7,676 nt of DNA from Desulfosarcina sp. (lineage in GTDB: Bacteria; Desulfobacterota; Desulfobacteria; Desulfobacterales; Desulfosarcinaceae), in the NCBI GenBank assembly GCA_018224455.1, contig JAGTUY010000017.1, positions 1 through 7,676 on the forward strand, written 5' to 3'. The position numbers were made by a program, and so were the translations under genes. The notes under the pieces were generated by a model. That model had not been told where the DNA came from and ran no database searches. It saw only the letters and a list, made by a program, of their open reading frames with translations. This document shows, in pieces, positions 4,945-7,676 of this stretch. Within the stretch, counting starts at the first letter, position 1. Each line of letters opens with the position of its first letter.

Positions 4945-6195
4945 TTACATGCTTTCGATGGCACAGGCCATCGATACACCGCCACCGCCGCACAGGGTTG
5001 CCAAGCCCAGCGACTTTCCGCTGTTTTTCATGGCATAAAGCAGGGTCACCATGATCCGACAGCCGGTGGCGCCCACCGGATGACCTAGACCGATGCCGGA
5101 ACCGTTGACGTTGGTGATGTCGCGGTTCAGGTTCAGCTCACGTTCACAGCCGATATATTGGGCGGCGAAGGCCTCGTTGACCTCCACCAGTTCGAAATCG
5201 CTGATTTTCATGCCATGGCGGTCCATGAGGTTTCTGACGGCCGGCACCGGTGAAAGCCCCATGACCGATGGGTGGCAGGCACCGCGGCCGGTGGCGACAA
5301 TCTTGGCCATCGGTTGAATGCCCAGTTCCCCGGCCTTGTCAGCCGACATGATCACCATGGCCGCCGATCCGTCGTTGATGCCCGAGGCGTTGCCGGCGGT
5401 GACCTTGCCGATCTTGGGTACGAAGGCCGGTGGCAGTTTTTCGAGTTGTTCCATGGTCAAACCGGGGCGAAAATGCTCGTCCCGGTCAAAGACCTGGGGC
5501 TCTCTCTTTCGTCGGGGAATTTCCAAGGGTACGATCTCGTCCTTGAATGAACCGTCGTTGTTGGCCCGCTCGGCATTGTTCTGGCTTTTCAGCGCCACCT
5601 CATCCATTTCCCTGCGGGAAATGTCCATGTGCTGGGCGATGAATTCAGCGGTTTGGCCCATGATGTAGGGCTTGCCCACGCACAAGCTCAGCGGCGGCCG
5701 TGTGGCATCCACCGGGCCATCTTCAGGGTGGGGGATGATGTGGGAACCACAGTGAAGGGCGTGAATCATGGCGTCTACGAAGGCGGTGTCCTGCAGTCGG
5801 CATCCCCAGCGGGCATTGGGCACCTGGTAGGCGACGCCGCTCATGTGTTCCACGCCACCGGCGAGGATGACGTCGGCCATACCCGCCTGGATCATGGCCA
5901 TACCCGACAGCACCGCCTCCATTCCGGAAATGCACACGCGGTTGATGGTGACGGCCGTCACGGTGTCGGGAATGCCGGCCAGAAGCGCGGCCACACGGCT
6001 GACATTAAGGGCGTCGGCAGGCTCCATGCAGCAGCCGTAGCGCACATCGTCGATAATGGCCGGATCGATACCGGCTCGCTTGACCGCCTCTTTCATGGTG
6101 ACGCTGGCGATGGTCGCCGCGTTGGAATCCTTGAGGGTTCCGCCGAAGGCCCCGATCGCGGTTCGGCAGGCCGATACGATGACGACATCTTTCAT
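4945..6195 (-). CDS. Acetyl-CoA acetyltransferase / 3-ketoacyl-CoA thiolase
   Basis: Catalyses thiolytic cleavage of 3-ketoacyl-CoA or the reverse condensation of two acetyl-CoA, in beta-oxidation or acetoacetyl-CoA metabolism. The catalytic set is complete: nucleophile C88 (NRVCISGMEAV), N340 in VNEAFAAQ, H372 in GLGHPVGATG, and C402 in LCGGGG. At 416 residues it is about 25 longer than the common 390-395-residue thiolase. The excess falls at about residues 148-176, in the loop domain just before PYIMGQTAE, where ordinary thiolases read a short GYHMG-TAEN. This loop lines the CoA/acyl pocket, so substrate preference may differ. AGGAG lies about eight bases before the ATG. It follows the acyl-CoA dehydrogenase by 80 nt on the same strand, supporting a beta-oxidation operon. 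The exact chain-length specificity cannot be read from sequence. Confidence 0.93.
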   Translation of the reverse strand: MKDVVIVSACRTAIGAFGGTLKDSNAATIASVTMKEAVKRAGIDPAIIDDVRYGCCMEPADALNVSRVAALLAGIPDTVTAVTINRVCISGMEAVLSGMAMIQAGMADVILAGGVEHMSGVAYQVPNARWGCRLQDTAFVDAMIHALHCGSHIIPHPEDGPVDATRPPLSLCVGKPYIMGQTAEFIAQHMDISRREMDEVALKSQNNAERANNDGSFKDEIVPLEIPRRKREPQVFDRDEHFRPGLTMEQLEKLPPAFVPKIGKVTAGNASGINDGSAAMVIMSADKAGELGIQPMAKIVATGRGACHPSVMGLSPVPAVRNLMDRHGMKISDFELVEVNEAFAAQYIGCERELNLNRDITNVNGSGIGLGHPVGATGCRIMVTLLYAMKNSGKSLGLATLCGGGGVSMACAIESM

Positions 6196-6275
6196 GGTCT
6201 TCTCCTGGTTGGTCGATTGATTCTTTTTGTATCCAGTTCGGTTGGGACCGCTGTTAATGGGGCCTTTTTTTTCCG

Positions 6276-7676
6276 CTACAGGCCTCCAAAACCTCTCTCT
6301 GTAATGTTCAGCACGGCATCTTCACCGGCGCGGACGGCAGCCAGGCGACCGAGTGCAATCGGCAGCACCGCATTGATAAAATAGCGGGCGCCCTGAATCT
6401 GACCGTCGTAGAAGGCGGCATTTTTATCCTTATCCAGTTTTTGGGCCTTTTTTTCATCGCCCCGTCCACCAATGATTTTCTCCAGGGCTGGTGACGCTAT
6501 CGCTGCCCGCCACAACAGCATCCAGCCCATGATCACATCCCCCATGGCCATCATGAAGGGGTGAGCCGATGCAAAAGCGATTTTGAACGTTGGGCTGACG
6601 GCCTGCTTGCCGATGACCATGGCGGTATCGCCAAACTGCTCGACTGCAGCTTCCAGCGCTGCCGCCAAGGGTTGGATGGCGGCGATCGCCTTGGCCTGAC
6701 CGATGGTTTTTTTAATCTCACCGATAAAATCCATGAACACCGCTCCCTTTTTCATACCCAGCTTGCGCCCCAGCAGATCCATGGCCTGGATGCCGTTGGT
6801 GCCTTCGAAAATGGAGGCGATCTTGCAGTCCCGGGCCAGTTGTTCCACTGGGTAGTCTGCGGTATACCCGCAGCCGCCGTGTACCTGCATGGCCTCGATA
6901 CAGACTTCAAATCCGCGTTCGGCGCAGTAGGCCTTGATCAACGGGGTGAGCAGGGCGATGAGATCATCGTTGCGCTCCCGCTCCCTTTCGTCGTCGGCGC
7001 ATTCGGCCAGGTCAAAGCAGCGGGCCGCATAGTAAATGAAACTTCGCATGCCCTCCACGTGGACCTTCATCCACAGCAGCATGCGGCGCACATCAGGATG
7101 CCTGATGATAGGTACCGAGGACGCCGCGATATTCTTGCCGTCGTCTAAATCTTTCCCCTGGATGCGCTCCCGGGCGAAGTTTAGCGCGTGAAGGAAGGCC
7201 GCTGTGGCATTACAAAATCCCATGAAGCCCACATCCAGCCGGGCTTCGTTCATCATGTGGAACATGATTTTCATTCCCGCGTTTTCTCCTCCCAGCAAAA
7301 GACCCCGACAAACGCCTTTGCTGCCCATAGACGTGGCACAGGTGGCGCTGCCGTGAATGCCCATCTTCTCTTCCGTACCGGTACATACGATGTCATTGAC
7401 TTCACCTAAGCTCCCGTCAGCATTGACCCAGATTTTGGGGACGATGAAGATGGAAATGCCCTTGGTTCCCGCCGGGGCCCCGTCGATGCGTGCCAGCACC
7501 GGGTGGATGATGTTCTCGGTGAGGTCATGTTCACCGTTGGTGATGTAGATCTTGTTGCCGGTGCCGTGACCCTCCAGCGCATAGGTCACCATGGCCCAAT
7601 TGGCGCCGTAGAAATATTCGTAGGCGGCGCGCATGACCATGTGGGGCAGCCCCTGGCCCCCCACTGCCGGATCCTC
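6276..7676 (-). CDS. Acyl-CoA dehydrogenase (long, ~600-residue type), N-terminus outside window, internal deletion
   Basis: FAD enzyme that oxidises acyl-CoA to trans-2-enoyl-CoA, with electrons passing to electron-transfer flavoprotein. The visible 466 residues enter at EDPAVGGQGLP, so the N-terminal helical domain lies beyond 7676; an in-frame GTG at 7664 is not a real start. Family features seen: GEHDLTENI and GTKGISIFIVPK (middle domain), GENAGMKIMFHMMNEARL, HPDVRRMLL, MQVHGGCGY, the catalytic Glu in IFEGTNGIQA (codon 6804-6806), and the extra C-terminal domain of this subfamily, ending ERGFGGL. Between GANWAMVTYA and GNKIYITNG about 55-60 residues normally present are missing in frame (junction around 7553-7577), including the LTEP-x-x-G-(S/T)-D motif that contacts flavin and substrate. 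Activity is therefore doubtful unless this is an assembly error. It is upstream of, and probably cotranscribed with, the thiolase. Confidence 0.88.
   Translation of the reverse strand, partial: EDPAVGGQGLPHMVMRAAYEYFYGANWAMVTYALEGHGTGNKIYITNGEHDLTENIIHPVLARIDGAPAGTKGISIFIVPKIWVNADGSLGEVNDIVCTGTEEKMGIHGSATCATSMGSKGVCRGLLLGGENAGMKIMFHMMNEARLDVGFMGFCNATAAFLHALNFARERIQGKDLDDGKNIAASSVPIIRHPDVRRMLLWMKVHVEGMRSFIYYAARCFDLAECADDERERERNDDLIALLTPLIKAYCAERGFEVCIEAMQVHGGCGYTADYPVEQLARDCKIASIFEGTNGIQAMDLLGRKLGMKKGAVFMDFIGEIKKTIGQAKAIAAIQPLAAALEAAVEQFGDTAMVIGKQAVSPTFKIAFASAHPFMMAMGDVIMGWMLLWRAAIASPALEKIIGGRGDEKKAQKLDKDKNAAFYDGQIQGARYFINAVLPIALGRLAAVRAGEDAVLNITERGFGGL

Noticed and set aside
5629..6384. 251-codon plus-strand frame over the thiolase start
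   Set aside because: Histidine/glycine-rich composition typical of antisense translation; the opposite strand encodes a complete thiolase.
7662..7664. GTG as a start for the acyl-CoA dehydrogenase
   Set aside because: The frame stays open to the window edge and the codons before it (EDPA) continue the family's conserved DP-x-x-GGQGLP sequence, so the gene simply runs off the window.

Overview
The window looks like a chromosomal segment of an anaerobic, sulfate-reducer-like bacterium, probably Desulfobacterota (Desulfobacterales-like). The clues are a 191-residue rubrerythrin that lines up position by position with the Desulfovibrio type, a one-cluster ferredoxin beside it, and a long-type acyl-CoA dehydrogenase followed by a thiolase, as in fatty-acid-oxidising members of that group. 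The taxonomic guess is inference; there is no rRNA or other marker gene. No tRNA, rRNA, CRISPR array, insertion sequence or phage gene was seen.

Layout. Positions 1-245 hold a good sigma70-type promoter and a roughly 145-nt leader for pyruvate kinase (pyk, 246-1670, +). All other intact genes run on the minus strand. Positions 1671-1841 are a convergent spacer with two tiny unproven reading frames and a weak terminator-like T tract. An unrecognised 165-residue protein occupies 1842-2339. The gap 2340-2560 contains the C-terminal tail of an FAD-linked oxidase on the plus strand with no gene body. Rubrerythrin (2561-3136) and an Asp-type [4Fe-4S] ferredoxin (3290-3484) probably form an oxygen/peroxide-defence and electron-transfer unit. 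An adenylate cyclase-FHA fusion (3657-4562) follows. The gap 4563-4944 holds, on the plus strand, a decayed signal peptide plus one divergent InlB-like repeat. The right end is a beta-oxidation pair, read right to left: acyl-CoA dehydrogenase (running off the window at 7676) then thiolase (4945-6195), 80 nt apart and probably one operon.

How the genes work together. The dehydrogenase and thiolase would act in acyl-CoA oxidation. Ferredoxin and rubrerythrin would handle electrons and peroxide. The cyclase would make cAMP under control of, or coupled to, phosphothreonine binding by its FHA domain. Pyruvate kinase is a separate transcription unit.

The most unusual feature is a set of three deletion scars: a 3'-only oxidase remnant, a 5'-only secreted-protein remnant with a frameshift, and an apparent in-frame loss of about 55-60 residues inside the acyl-CoA dehydrogenase that removes its LTEP-x-x-G-(S/T)-D segment. 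They may be real gene decay or assembly errors. Two metalloproteins also show ligand-position substitutions (rubrerythrin Val97, ferredoxin Asp12). I did not find a convincing wholly new multi-gene system.
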